A DNA stretch of 34,585 nt from a virus, in the IMG/VR virus record IMGVR_UViG_3300049847_000079, positions 1 to 34,585 of that record; one strand, 5' to 3'. This document shows, one piece after another, positions 1 to 7,359 of the stretch; the first letter of the stretch is position 1; each line of letters opens with the position of its first letter. Both the position numbers and the translations under genes were made by a program. The notes below the pieces were generated by a model. That model searched no databases. It worked only from the letters and a program-made list of their open reading frames with translations, and had not been told where the DNA came from.

Positions 1-96
1 ACTTTGGGAACACCCCCCCCTGTTAAATAACTTAAAGCCTTGAAATAGCCTGATGATTAAAGTTGGAGCTAGACCAAATTACTTATGCATATTTAT

Positions 97-130
97 TTGC
101 AAGCCGGGGCGTAAACACTCATGCTATAAT
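97..130 (+). promoter_or_regulatory. promoter of the glycosyltransferase operon
   Basis: TATAAT at 125-130 is preceded by TGC, forming an extended -10. A TTGCAA at 97-102 is a possible -35, but the 22-nt spacer is long, so the extended -10 probably dominates. A GGAG Shine-Dalgarno lies just before the ATG at 156. Confidence 0.6.
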
Positions 131-155
131 TATTTTAATATAAGGAATTGGAGTC

Positions 156-1487
156 ATGATAGATTTAACTATACTAGTCTGTAGTGTCCACACTAGGTAC
201 AATACATTCTTACCACAAATACAAAAGCAATTGTTTGATCAGTACGCTGCACTATCTGACTATGATCAAGAGCGTGTAGAGATAGTAGTACTTACTGATA
301 ATAAAAAGATTATGCTAGGCCACAAGCGCAATCTGTTAGTTGAAATGGCACAAGGTAAATATGTAGTGTTTGTTGATGATGATGACCGCATTGCTGAGGA
401 CTATATTAGTACACTACTTAAGGCTACAGAGTATGATGCAGACTGTATATCATTTACAGCTGAGGTTAGTTTAAACGGTGAAGCTCCTAAGTTATGTTAC
501 TACTCTAAGGATAATCAAGCGGACTACAATACATCAGATGCATACCTTAGAATACCTAACCATATATGTTGTGTTAAGCGTGACGTATCACTTAAGTCTA
601 GTTTCCCCAATGTCTTATACGGTGAGGATGCAGGATATAGTAAAGTATTACTACCAAACATTAAGACAGAATACAAGATTGATAAGGTTCTTTACTATTA
701 TGATTACAATCATGCAACTACTGAGACTCAAACATGGCGTAACAATCAGATCAAGCGTAGGGATGTTAAGCCTATAGTTGATGTAGTTATACTGTCTAAA
801 GCGGACCAGTATACAGAAATGATGATGACCCAACGTGCTATAGACAGTTGTATATCTGGTGCTAATGGGCTTGCTGTTAACGTAATAGTTTTAGAGGGTG
901 GAACGGCATATTATGAGAATGCCCTGACTATTTCAAAGAATGGTGAAGCCTTTAACTACAATAAGTTTGCTAATGAGGGTGGGGAACTAGGCCATGCAGA
1001 ATGGCTTATGATAGCCAATAATGATCTTGAATTTCGTGACGGTTGGCTACATAACCTTATTGCAGCAGGTAATGATGTTGTAAGTCCACATGAGCCTAAC
1101 GATCCACGCCAAACAGACATTACAGAGAATACATTAGGGGACGTGTGCGGTAAACACTTCTCTGGGTGGTGCTTTATGATCAAACGTTCTCTGTGGCGTG
1201 CAATCAAGGGTTTCGATACAGATGTTACATTCTGGTGTAGCGATGACGTTGTTATTGAGCAGGTAAAGGCTAAAGGTGTAATGCCTATGATTGTCAAAGA
1301 CTCAATAGTAGAACATCTTGTATCTGCTACCCTTAGAAAGCAGTCTGACGAAACACAAAATGATCTTAAGTGGCGTAATGTATATATATTCAATAATAAG
1401 TACGGTAAAGATAAATTTAATGATCACCCTGAGTATATTAAATGGGTAAAGGAACATTCTAATGAAACTTCAAACGCTAGGGCTTAA
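156..1487 (+). CDS. two-domain GT-A glycosyltransferase
   Basis: Predicted to transfer sugars from nucleotide-sugar donors. The 443-residue product looks like two fused GT-A domains. The first (about residues 1-200) opens with a TILVCSVHTRY strand and carries the acidic run VFVDDDDR, as in the DxD metal/donor site of GT2 enzymes. The second (about 207-430) restarts with VVILSKAD and has the acidic motif ANNDLEF, plus GWCFMIKRSLW and a CSDDV acidic patch typical of GT2 C-terminal halves. The next gene overlaps its 3' end by 26 nt. Context with a methyltransferase and another transferase suggests building or capping a short glycan, perhaps on virion proteins. Acceptor and sugar are unknown. The bifunctional reading is inference from the two acidic motifs. 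Confidence 0.8.
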   Translation: MIDLTILVCSVHTRYNTFLPQIQKQLFDQYAALSDYDQERVEIVVLTDNKKIMLGHKRNLLVEMAQGKYVVFVDDDDRIAEDYISTLLKATEYDADCISFTAEVSLNGEAPKLCYYSKDNQADYNTSDAYLRIPNHICCVKRDVSLKSSFPNVLYGEDAGYSKVLLPNIKTEYKIDKVLYYYDYNHATTETQTWRNNQIKRRDVKPIVDVVILSKADQYTEMMMTQRAIDSCISGANGLAVNVIVLEGGTAYYENALTISKNGEAFNYNKFANEGGELGHAEWLMIANNDLEFRDGWLHNLIAAGNDVVSPHEPNDPRQTDITENTLGDVCGKHFSGWCFMIKRSLWRAIKGFDTDVTFWCSDDVVIEQVKAKGVMPMIVKDSIVEHLVSATLRKQSDETQNDLKWRNVYIFNNKYGKDKFNDHPEYIKWVKEHSNETSNARA

Positions 1488-2001
1488 ATACAATACAGAC
1501 AAAGCTACATACCATGAGTATCTAGACTTCTATCAAGCTAACCTGCCTAAGAGTAACTTTACAGGTAGATTACTAGAAATAGGCGTTATGGACGGCGCTA
1601 GCATCAGTATGTGGCGTGAGTACTACCCAAAAGCTGAAATTGTCGGAATTGATATATACGATAAAAGTCACCTTAGTATTGAGGGTGTGACTATTTTACA
1701 GATAGATGCTACTAATATTGCCGCGCTGCAAACACTTGGTAACTTCGACATTATTGTTGATGATGGTAGCCATATGACAGCAGACCAACAAATTAGCCTA
1801 TTTTGGCTTTACTTTAACCAACTAAATGCAGATGGTTACTATGTATTAGAGGATCTGCACACTTCTTTAATGCCTAACTACATTAATAGTAGCCTTGACA
1901 CTCTTAAGATGATTGAACGCCTAGGACTTAAGGCTAAACACTACCGGCGTGACCCTAATCTAGTAGATAGCATGACAGCTATTATAAAGGCCGGGCAATG
2001 A
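1462..2001 (+). CDS. class I SAM-dependent methyltransferase (CmcI/TylF-like)
   Basis: A 179-residue Rossmann methyltransferase. Motif I is LLEIGVMDGASISMW (about residues 37-51), followed by the acidic strand end IVGIDIYD (about 60-67), DATN, and the DIIVDDGSHM segment typical of CmcI/TylF-like and rhamnosyl O-methyltransferases. Starting with a TDKAT-type N-terminus (KYNTDKATYHEY) is also common in that family. A good AAAGGA ribosome site precedes the ATG inside the upstream gene, so translation is probably coupled. Sandwiched between two glycosyltransferases, it most likely O-methylates a sugar hydroxyl, a capping step. The family assignment is firm; the sugar substrate is inferred. Confidence 0.8.
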   Translation: MKLQTLGLKYNTDKATYHEYLDFYQANLPKSNFTGRLLEIGVMDGASISMWREYYPKAEIVGIDIYDKSHLSIEGVTILQIDATNIAALQTLGNFDIIVDDGSHMTADQQISLFWLYFNQLNADGYYVLEDLHTSLMPNYINSSLDTLKMIERLGLKAKHYRRDPNLVDSMTAIIKAGQ

Positions 2002-2648
2002 AAATAACTGCTACAGTTATGGCGCACCCTAAGCGCAAATTACAAGCTGAACAACTATTTTATACATTAAAAAACTACCCTTTTGTTAATGTATCAATTA
2101 CATATGATGAAATTAATGAGGAATGGCACACTGGCAAACGTGCATTGCTAGACGGTATTGGATCTGCAGACTGGCACGTAGTAATACAGGACGATGCAAT
2201 ATTATGCCCTATGTTTTATATCAATTTAGAAAATGCCATATCCGCGCTTAGTGAAAAAACGCTTATTTCGCTTTATACCGGTACTGCTAGGCCATTAGGC
2301 GGTAAAGACGGTAGAGTTACCGTAGCAGTAGCTAATTGCCCTGATGGTGGGTGGTTGAGACACCATCAACTGTTCTGGGGTGTCGGTATTGCAATTCCTA
2401 CAGACCATATTCAACCAATGCTTGAATTTGTAGAAAATATAGAACTGCCATACGATAACAAAATAGGTGAGTTCTATTGTCAAAATGGTTTACCCGTCTA
2501 CTACTGCATACCGTCACTTGTTGATCATGATGATGATCTAGGCACGCTAATACCTGGACATGGTAAAGATATTGATATTGAACCACGTAAAGCCCACAAG
2601 CTAGCTGCAGACTTAGTTAATTGGGGTAACATGAAAGTATATATATGA
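1998..2648 (+). CDS. phage glycosyltransferase-like protein
   Basis: The 216-residue product begins with a beta-strand MKITATVMAHPKR and has the acidic motif WHVVIQDDAILC (about residues 54-65), which resembles the DxD-type site of small phage GT-A-like transferases. A GGWLRHHQLFWGVGIAIP segment and a C-terminal acidic/histidine cluster VDHDDDLG follow, as expected for metal or donor binding. ATGA overlap with the methyltransferase stop and with the next gene indicates translational coupling. The role is probably sugar addition to the same acceptor as the first gene. Size is below canonical GT2 enzymes, so specificity cannot be inferred. Confidence 0.65.
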   Translation: MKITATVMAHPKRKLQAEQLFYTLKNYPFVNVSITYDEINEEWHTGKRALLDGIGSADWHVVIQDDAILCPMFYINLENAISALSEKTLISLYTGTARPLGGKDGRVTVAVANCPDGGWLRHHQLFWGVGIAIPTDHIQPMLEFVENIELPYDNKIGEFYCQNGLPVYYCIPSLVDHDDDLGTLIPGHGKDIDIEPRKAHKLAADLVNWGNMKVYI

Positions 2649-2899
2649 GCGTACCGGGATTTGAATCATTTAATGTAACCAAGATTGTATTTCTACATGA
2701 CTGTAGGATGCTAGGCAAGAACACAAAGACACCAAGATCATTAATTACTGACAATGATGGAACTTACATAATTGGTTATAGGCATTGTTGCCCGTTCTGT
2801 GATTACGTGGCTGATGACTTAATACCCGGCAAGGGCATAACCTTTAATGATGACGGAACTTATACCGTTGACCTGTCAATTGTAGACAAAATGCGATAA
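2645..2899 (+). CDS. small zinc-ribbon-like protein
   Basis: An 84-residue protein I do not recognise. It contains CCPFCDYVADD (about residues 49-59), a CxxC knuckle that could bind zinc together with the upstream Cys at about residue 20. The N-terminal half may be a small alpha/beta fold. It overlaps the preceding glycosyltransferase stop by ATGA and is the last gene of the rightward operon. No catalytic motif is visible; it could be an accessory or regulatory factor of the glycan genes, or an unrelated passenger. Confidence 0.55.
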   Translation: MSVPGFESFNVTKIVFLHDCRMLGKNTKTPRSLITDNDGTYIIGYRHCCPFCDYVADDLIPGKGITFNDDGTYTVDLSIVDKMR

Positions 2900-2941
2900 A
2901 CACGTAATCTCATATTGTGCGACATGCCATTTTTTAAAGTT

Positions 2942-3304
2942 TTACGGGGTAATATGCTTCTTTTTGTTCCAATCTCTACGGCTAATTTGGTTCTGAATAC
3001 GCTTGACTTTGATATTAACTTTTGCTAGGTCTACATCACAATCATCAAACGCTATGTCTACTAATGGTACACCATATTCATCTAGGTGTTTACGCTTAAC
3101 CCATATCTCCGCGCTAAGTCCTAGTTTCTCTGACCATACAGTTGCCCAATCATGGCCACTACCGGACCATATAACCATTTTGTGACCCATTGCTTCGTGC
3201 CATCTAAAAATAGATATGGTGTCATAGTTAGGTGTGTCCCTGCCTGAGCCAGTGGCTACTGCAGGGACAATTAGGGTATCGTCAACGTCAAATGCTACTA
3301 TCAT
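2942..3304 (-). CDS. HAD-superfamily phosphatase
   Basis: A small hydrolase of the haloacid dehalogenase superfamily. From the ATG at 3304 the product is 120 residues with motif I FDVDDT at the N-terminus (nucleophile Asp and the general acid two residues on), motif II VIWSGSG (Ser/Thr site), a basic residue region WVKRKHLDE for motif III, and the Mg-binding acidic motif DIAFDDCDVD as motif IV. An upstream in-frame TTG at 3319 is possible, but the ATG is the natural start because the FDVDDT strand follows it directly. It overlaps the end of the preceding zinc-ribbon gene. Such phage HAD proteins may act on nucleotides or on polynucleotide 3'/5' phosphates; the substrate is unknown. It is the last gene of the long leftward operon. 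Confidence 0.75.
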   Translation of the reverse strand: MIVAFDVDDTLIVPAVATGSGRDTPNYDTISIFRWHEAMGHKMVIWSGSGHDWATVWSEKLGLSAEIWVKRKHLDEYGVPLVDIAFDDCDVDLAKVNIKVKRIQNQISRRDWNKKKHITP

Positions 3305-3572
3305 GATTTTTCTTCTCAAAGAGTTTTGAACCTAATCTAGGTGCTAAGTGGGGGAAAATCTTAATTCTTAATTTAGCTGCATACTCTTTAATAGCTACAT
3401 CCTGTTTCTGCCTAAACTCTTTGACTAACTTGGTATATTCATCATCCCTGGATTCGCAAACCGTACATGCGACTTGAAAACTTTGGTTTCCTGTTTCGTC
3501 ATGCATAAGTATTGTCGAACGATCTATACTGACTTCACAATCACAAGTATCACAAAAGTATTTAACGGCCAT
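3288..3572 (-). CDS. zinc-ribbon small protein
   Basis: A 94-residue hypothetical protein. N-terminal CDTCDC and a later CTVC pair form a probable four-cysteine zinc ribbon (first 40 residues), followed by a charged helical region (EFRQKQDVAIKEYAAKLR). I chose the ATG at 3572 because an AAAGGTGGG ribosome site lies at a good distance; an upstream GTG three codons earlier sits inside that site. It overlaps the genes on both sides, as in a coupled operon. A nucleic-acid-binding or adaptor role is possible, but nothing more specific can be said. Confidence 0.6.
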   Translation of the reverse strand: MAVKYFCDTCDCEVSIDRSTILMHDETGNQSFQVACTVCESRDDEYTKLVKEFRQKQDVAIKEYAAKLRIKIFPHLAPRLGSKLFEKKNHDSSI

Positions 3573-3741
3573 TAAACCCACCTTTCATAGCTTTACTAGC
3601 AAACACACGCCTACCAAAAATGTAAACGGTGAATGTGTTATCAACTTTCCATATGAGCAATAATCTACGCCTATAGTAATAATGCTTGGATATATAATCT
3701 AGCTGTTTTAGGTTTCTAATGTGGCTGTCTGATATAAACAT
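3562..3741 (-). CDS. small basic hypothetical protein
   Basis: A 59-residue, Tyr/Arg-rich protein (KHYYYRRRLLLIWKV) with no recognisable domain. The start at 3741 is chosen because an AGGAG ribosome site lies about 8 nt upstream and the ATG overlaps the stop of the preceding gene as TAATG. A longer reading from 3774 would lack a ribosome site. High basic content could mean nucleic-acid or membrane-surface contact; this is only compositional. Confidence 0.5.
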   Translation of the reverse strand: MFISDSHIRNLKQLDYISKHYYYRRRLLLIWKVDNTFTVYIFGRRVFASKAMKGGFNGR

Positions 3742-4106
3742 TACTCTTGCTCCTGGTAGATATTGCTGCTCCATAAGATTATAGGGGCTTTGTGGCGGCG
3801 GTACGATGCAACATACTTACCTGTAGATCTAATCATACCAGATCTATGTGCTGATTGCATAATAGCGCCAAGTGCCCTGGGTTCTGCAGTGTGTATACCC
3901 TGTTTAGCTAGAATATCCCATAACTCATCAGTAGTAAAAGTTTCTTTAGCTTTAGCCAGTTGAACTAGTGCAGAACTTGCCGCTCTCTTCCAGACAGTAT
4001 TAGCGTGCTGATAGCTTGCTTCAATACCTGATTGTTTAGCACGTTCTGCTTGATCAAATAATGAGCGCTTCTTTTGTGGGCTTATTTTAGGTAATGCAAT
4101 AAACAT
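3741..4106 (-). CDS. winged-helix-like small phage protein
   Basis: A 121-residue protein. The N-terminal half is helical and basic. The C-terminal 65 residues look like a winged-helix domain: TTDELWDILAKQG, then PRALGAIMQSAHRSGMI, a turn and strand, ending with LWSSNIYQ. The same C-terminal pattern (LGGVFKRAAKSGII ... LWLSKIY) ends the gene at 4545-5084, so the two share a domain. A strong AAGGAG site precedes the ATG. Probable role is DNA binding in replication or early gene control, by domain shape and location in the early leftward operon only. Confidence 0.6.
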   Translation of the reverse strand: MFIALPKISPQKKRSLFDQAERAKQSGIEASYQHANTVWKRAASSALVQLAKAKETFTTDELWDILAKQGIHTAEPRALGAIMQSAHRSGMIRSTGKYVASYRRHKAPIILWSSNIYQEQE

Positions 4107-4124
4107 AATTAGATTCTCCTTGAT

Positions 4125-4364
4125 CTACTCAATTACAGTTAACGTCTTAAATGCTTCAACTAGCAAAGTGGTATTTGCTGCACAATAGTTTTCAAACTTT
4201 CTTAGATCTACCATGTGCATAAAGGTGCTTTGCTCATTAGTGCTATAGCAAACAATTGGGGCTGTGGTTTCTGTAGCTAATCTTAGTGTCACAACTGCTA
4301 TGTCTAGGGTGGGGGCTGTAATCCACCATGTGCTACTCATAATGCCTAGTTTGTATTTATTCAT
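4125..4364 (-). CDS. hypothetical protein
   Basis: A 79-residue protein without a recognised family. It has a mixed alpha/beta pattern (strands IMSSTWWITAP and PIVCYST, then helices DLRKFENYC and TLLVEAFKTL). The ATG overlaps the upstream stop as ATGA, giving translational coupling in the leftward operon. No membrane segment, signal peptide or metal motif is visible. Confidence 0.55.
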   Translation of the reverse strand: MNKYKLGIMSSTWWITAPTLDIAVVTLRLATETTAPIVCYSTNEQSTFMHMVDLRKFENYCAANTTLLVEAFKTLTVIE

Positions 4365-4552
4365 GATTCTTCCACTTTTCTAAGACTATCTTGTAAGTAT
4401 GCAATAACTATATGTTGAGCTACTTTCATTTGACCTTGCAGATTTGCATATAACTGGATATTGCCACTAGCAATTAAAGTTACAAGTTCTAATTGCTCTA
4501 CTGTTAATTTCAAGCCGTACACGTCTTCGGCGTACTGTTGAATCCTAAGCAT
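4361..4552 (-). CDS. hypothetical helical protein
   Basis: A 63-residue, largely helical protein (IQQYAEDVYGLKLTVEQLEL, then YANLQGQMKVAQHIVIAYL). The ATG at 4552 is preferred over an in-frame ATG at 4561 because AAGG lies about 9 nt upstream of 4552. Start and stop overlap both neighbours. No family recognised. Confidence 0.5.
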   Translation of the reverse strand: MLRIQQYAEDVYGLKLTVEQLELVTLIASGNIQLYANLQGQMKVAQHIVIAYLQDSLRKVEES

Positions 4553-5084
4553 TGTTATCATCCTTATATATCTTACTTAGCCATAAGGCTTGCTTGGTGG
4601 GACGGTCTAGGCGCTCTATGATTCCGCTTTTGGCTGCACGTTTGAATACGCCGCCTAATACAGAGTAGTCGCTTAGTCCTAGTCCCATTACTTCCATGCG
4701 ATGCTGTAGCATGTCTGCAACTATGTACACGTTTCGTTCGGCTAGGCTTTCTAAAATAGTTTCTGCTAGTGTGCGCCATGATTCAGTACGTGTATTGATA
4801 GCATTTGGCTTTTTATAAAAAACTAAGTCATGAGCATCAAAATTAAACTTTTCATGAAATCTATCATAAGGCTTATCAAACTTTACGATTATGCCTAAAT
4901 GACCTGGTTCACTCTTAACCACAACTCCAGTCTCTTCACCATTGAAAGCAGTAAAGTCTTGCATTCTGCAGATTATGCGGACTGGTGTACCAACTGGGAA
5001 CATATCATATGTATGCAGGGTAGTATTATACCTTTCACGAACTTCACGATTTCCATCTGCTACTGATTTAAATTGTTTATTCAT
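4545..5084 (-). CDS. two-domain protein with C-terminal winged-helix-like domain
   Basis: A 179-residue product from the ATG at 5084, which overlaps the upstream TGA as ATGA; an in-frame start 18 codons earlier lies inside the neighbour and is less likely. The N-terminal half has a small beta-barrel character (FPVGTPVRIICRM ... TGVVVKSEPGHLGIIVKF), resembling SH3/KOW-type folds. The C-terminal half (about residues 105-179) matches the terminal domain of the 3741-4106 product: helix AETILESLAERN, then LGGVFKRAAKSGIIERL and LWLSKIY. Probably nucleic-acid binding; specific function unknown. Confidence 0.6.
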   Translation of the reverse strand: MNKQFKSVADGNREVRERYNTTLHTYDMFPVGTPVRIICRMQDFTAFNGEETGVVVKSEPGHLGIIVKFDKPYDRFHEKFNFDAHDLVFYKKPNAINTRTESWRTLAETILESLAERNVYIVADMLQHRMEVMGLGLSDYSVLGGVFKRAAKSGIIERLDRPTKQALWLSKIYKDDNNA

Positions 5085-5491
5085 TCTGTTTCTACAACCC
5101 ATGCATCCCAAAACGTAGATGTGGCCTTTCCTATGCAATATGATGAGCCGTTTTCGTCATTTAGTCTGGCGTAACCAATAGGGCGTTGGCTTATTGATTG
5201 TAGACACCCGGCCATATCTTCATCATCCCAACCGAACTCTTTTGTTAGATATGTTTTGAAAAGTTTAATAGCTTCCTCTTCTGTATATAACGATCTGGAC
5301 AATACTAACCATTCTGATTCATCACCATATGCTAGGGGTGTAGTGTGGTCTTTATCAAATTCTTGTTGTGTAGGTAGTACAACACCTAGAGCATCATTGT
5401 ACCCCTGATTATAGCTATCATTATGAACCTTGGTAGCAACTTCTTTAAGTTCTGCACATAAAGCTTCTATTTTTAAATTAAAATCAGTCAT
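5081..5491 (-). CDS. hypothetical phage protein
   Basis: A 136-residue acidic protein. The first 35 residues form an amphipathic helix (LKIEALCAELKEVATKV), followed by NQGYNDALG and a mixed domain with FGWDDEDMAG. No recognised catalytic site. It lies between a tiny membrane protein upstream and the two-domain winged-helix-like protein downstream, with overlapping ends. A soluble early protein is likely. Confidence 0.55.
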   Translation of the reverse strand: MTDFNLKIEALCAELKEVATKVHNDSYNQGYNDALGVVLPTQQEFDKDHTTPLAYGDESEWLVLSRSLYTEEEAIKLFKTYLTKEFGWDDEDMAGCLQSISQRPIGYARLNDENGSSYCIGKATSTFWDAWVVETE

Positions 5492-5663
5492 TTTTCATAT
5501 CTCCAGCAATACCCATGAACAATGCGCCTGCAGCTAAGATAAAGATGCCTGCTGAATATTGGGCAAACGTTGCTTTATAGTTAAATAGGATGGTGTAGGC
5601 AAATGCTAAGGCGCTAGTAGTCATTAGTATACCGCCTACTGAGTAATATAGTTTGAGCTTCAT
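5484..5663 (-). CDS. small two-helix membrane protein
   Basis: A 59-residue gene. The product has a short basic N-terminus and two hydrophobic segments (about residues 6-27 and 36-54, the second FILAAGALFMGIAG), so it should be a helical-hairpin membrane protein. An AAAGG site lies upstream and the stop overlaps the next start. Its neighbours 5665-5877 and 5874-6020 also encode mini membrane proteins. No family assigned. Confidence 0.6.
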   Translation of the reverse strand: MKLKLYYSVGGILMTTSALAFAYTILFNYKATFAQYSAGIFILAAGALFMGIAGDMKND

Positions 5664-5664
5664 G

Positions 5665-5877
5665 TTAACGCCTTTCCATAAGCATATGTATTAGAGCAAT
5701 CAGTAGTGCTACAAGTAATATCACTGCTACTACCACAAAACTAACCCATATAGGCGATAGAACCCACCACCAAGACCAGCTAATTTTGCCAAGTAGTTTT
5801 AGAGTTATGAAAACTATCGTGAGTAGGCCGGTAAAGCCAATACCGCTACCGCTGTTGTTTGTTGAATTACTGCTCAT
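5665..5877 (-). CDS. small membrane protein
   Basis: A 70-residue protein with a polar Ser/Asn/Gly N-terminus, then two hydrophobic stretches (GLLTIVFITLKLLG, and WVLSPIWVSFVVVAVILLVALLIAL) with a WSWWW aromatic belt between them. Likely inserted in the host inner membrane. ATGA overlap with the preceding tiny membrane gene. It could be holin-like or superinfection-related, but it lies far from the lysis genes and the sequence does not decide. Confidence 0.6.
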   Translation of the reverse strand: MSSNSTNNSGSGIGFTGLLTIVFITLKLLGKISWSWWWVLSPIWVSFVVVAVILLVALLIALIHMLMERR

Positions 5878-6020
5878 TTTTTACCCCCATGATAAAACAC
5901 TTCATACAAAAACTTAGTTGAATATAAGAAAAACATTGCATAGGCAAATGCCGAAAGTAGACCATGTGTGCATAATGAAATCATGAAATATAGCAGACTT
6001 TTGATATGTGTGTTATCCAT
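5874..6020 (-). CDS. tiny membrane protein
   Basis: A 48-residue gene. One long hydrophobic region spans about residues 9-34 (LLYFMISLCTHGLLSAFAYA) and the C-terminus ends HGGKK. The ATG overlaps the upstream gene's end and the TGA overlaps the next ATG. Conservation of this double overlap supports it as real. Function unknown. Confidence 0.5.
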   Translation of the reverse strand: MDNTHIKSLLYFMISLCTHGLLSAFAYAMFFLYSTKFLYEVFYHGGKK

Positions 6021-6255
6021 TGTTGATTACCTCATCTTTGGCAACGGTCACTGGAGCTAGATCATCCCTATGCTCACACTGCAGAACGCCTAACCCGTCA
6101 AAATCTACTTCTGCATGAAACTGTGCGCCTATTACGTTGGCTAGCGCAGCCATTGCGTTAGCGTGTCTGTGGCAACCGTGAACTATTTTATTACCCCATG
6201 CATACCTATATTCTGCACCACTTGGACATTGTGGTAGCTTAGTGTCTCTGCTCAT
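6013..6255 (-). CDS. Cys/His-rich hypothetical protein
   Basis: An 80-residue protein with C, CHRH and CEHRDD clusters that could coordinate a metal (Cys at about residues 10, 28 and 60 with nearby His). The middle is an alanine-rich helix (ANAMAALANVIG). No known family recognised. Coupled to its neighbours by short overlaps. Confidence 0.5.
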   Translation of the reverse strand: MSRDTKLPQCPSGAEYRYAWGNKIVHGCHRHANAMAALANVIGAQFHAEVDFDGLGVLQCEHRDDLAPVTVAKDEVINNG

Positions 6256-6494
6256 TTCTTTAACCTAGCTGCTTTCTGCTGTAGCAAGATAGCCTTTAGA
6301 ACACGGTTAGTAAGTGCATAAGCGCCGTTGCCGTAGTTATGTAGGACTTCGCCAACGTAGGTGCTATTCATGTCATCTTTAGCTTTAAAACTATAATAGA
6401 AATGATTAGGTAGCTTAGGATGCTTTTCGCCGCGCACAATTGTAATGTCTGCTACGCTGTGCTTAAGATTTACGTTTATATTAATGACTAGCAT
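6252..6494 (-). CDS. hypothetical beta-rich protein
   Basis: An 80-residue protein starting with strands MLVININVNLKH and ADITIVRG, then HFYYSFKAKDD and a basic C-terminal helix (RVLKAILLQQKAARLKK). The ATG overlaps the upstream stop as TAATG. No family or catalytic motif recognised. Confidence 0.5.
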   Translation of the reverse strand: MLVININVNLKHSVADITIVRGEKHPKLPNHFYYSFKAKDDMNSTYVGEVLHNYGNGAYALTNRVLKAILLQQKAARLKK

Positions 6495-6874
6495 TACTTC
6501 TTAGCCTTTGCTTTTACTGGTGTATTAGTCCAGTAGGTTTTACTAGCTGGCTTTTTGCCAGATAATTCATAGCTCATGCCTGTGCCTGCAGCTTGTATAC
6601 CGTCTTTAAGTAACATTTCATCTAGTTTGCTATCTATTAGATCCTCTGTAGCTACATCAAATAGCTTAGATGTGGACATATCAGTAAGACCAAACATTTT
6701 GATTATTTTCTTATCTGCTTCACGGTAGATTTCTAAGATCTTGTGCAGTTTAGCAAAGTCTTCGTCACTTAGGCCAAGTAAGTAATTGAGTACTGACTTA
6801 TAGTTAATTGACTCTTTAGCCGGTGCAGTGACTGGCTTTTTGTTCATATTAGTTAGAACTTGCCATAACCCCAT
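6494..6874 (-). CDS. hypothetical protein, first gene after an internal promoter
   Basis: A 126-residue protein from the ATG at 6874, which has a GGAG ribosome site; a TTG four codons earlier lies on that site and is not used. It is helical in the middle (LLGLSDEDFAKLHKILEIY) with a Lys/Ala-rich tail (VKAKAKK). A good promoter at 6908-6937 directly upstream makes it the first gene of a sub-operon. No function assigned. Confidence 0.6.
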   Translation of the reverse strand: MGLWQVLTNMNKKPVTAPAKESINYKSVLNYLLGLSDEDFAKLHKILEIYREADKKIIKMFGLTDMSTSKLFDVATEDLIDSKLDEMLLKDGIQAAGTGMSYELSGKKPASKTYWTNTPVKAKAKK

Positions 6875-6907
6875 TATTAACTCCAATTCTTTTATGGTTG
6901 TACTTAA

Positions 6908-6937
6908 ATAGTATTACAACGGTAGGGGGATTGTCAA
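6908..6937 (-). promoter_or_regulatory. leftward promoter, TTGACA/TACTAT
   Basis: On the minus strand a perfect -35 TTGACA (6937-6932) is separated by 18 nt from TACTAT (6913-6908). Transcription would start near 6901, giving a leader of about 27 nt before the ATG at 6874. Confidence 0.65.
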
Positions 6938-6946
6938 GAGATTATT

Positions 6947-7216
6947 TTATTCTAATTCCCTAAACTCTTTACGCTTAGTTTTAAGGTGGTCAAACAGGTT
7001 ACGCAATGGACTAATCTTTATATAGTCTGCATTTTCCTGATTGACAGCTAACCAATCACTTATACGCTGCATGGAATGTAGAACCAATGCTAGCTGCATT
7101 TGTGGGACTACATCTTTTATGCGGTTGCAGATAAAATTGACTTCATCCGTGTTTTTAGAATTTAAAGCATAGATTAATGCATAATCGACTAAGCTTGTAT
7201 CTACAGCAATCATCAT
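6947..7216 (-). CDS. hypothetical helical protein
   Basis: An 89-residue, nearly all-helical protein (AVDTSLVDYALIYALNS, then QMQLALVLHSMQRISDWL) with a charged C-terminus (KTKRKEFRELE). AGAGG precedes the ATG. It is followed by about 70 nt carrying the 6908-6937 promoter. No recognised family. Confidence 0.5.
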   Translation of the reverse strand: MMIAVDTSLVDYALIYALNSKNTDEVNFICNRIKDVVPQMQLALVLHSMQRISDWLAVNQENADYIKISPLRNLFDHLKTKRKEFRELE

Positions 7217-7218
7217 AA

Positions 7219-7359
7219 CTACATCACCTCTTCTGCAGAATCATCTGCAAACAGTCCAGCAATCTTAATAAGCACTTTAAGCATTTTAGGGGTCAAACTG
7301 CCCATCCATTGCCATTCGCCGTTAATTATTTTAATCTCAACTTTGATACGATTATCCAT
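7219..7359 (-). CDS. tiny hypothetical protein
   Basis: A 46-residue gene. The ATG overlaps the preceding stop and GGGAG lies 7 nt upstream. The product begins with a beta-hairpin-like part (RIKVEIKIINGEWQWMG) followed by a helix (KMLKVLIKIAGLF) and an acidic tail. The next gene begins 2 nt after its stop. Function unknown. Confidence 0.5.
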   Translation of the reverse strand: MDNRIKVEIKIINGEWQWMGSLTPKMLKVLIKIAGLFADDSAEEVM

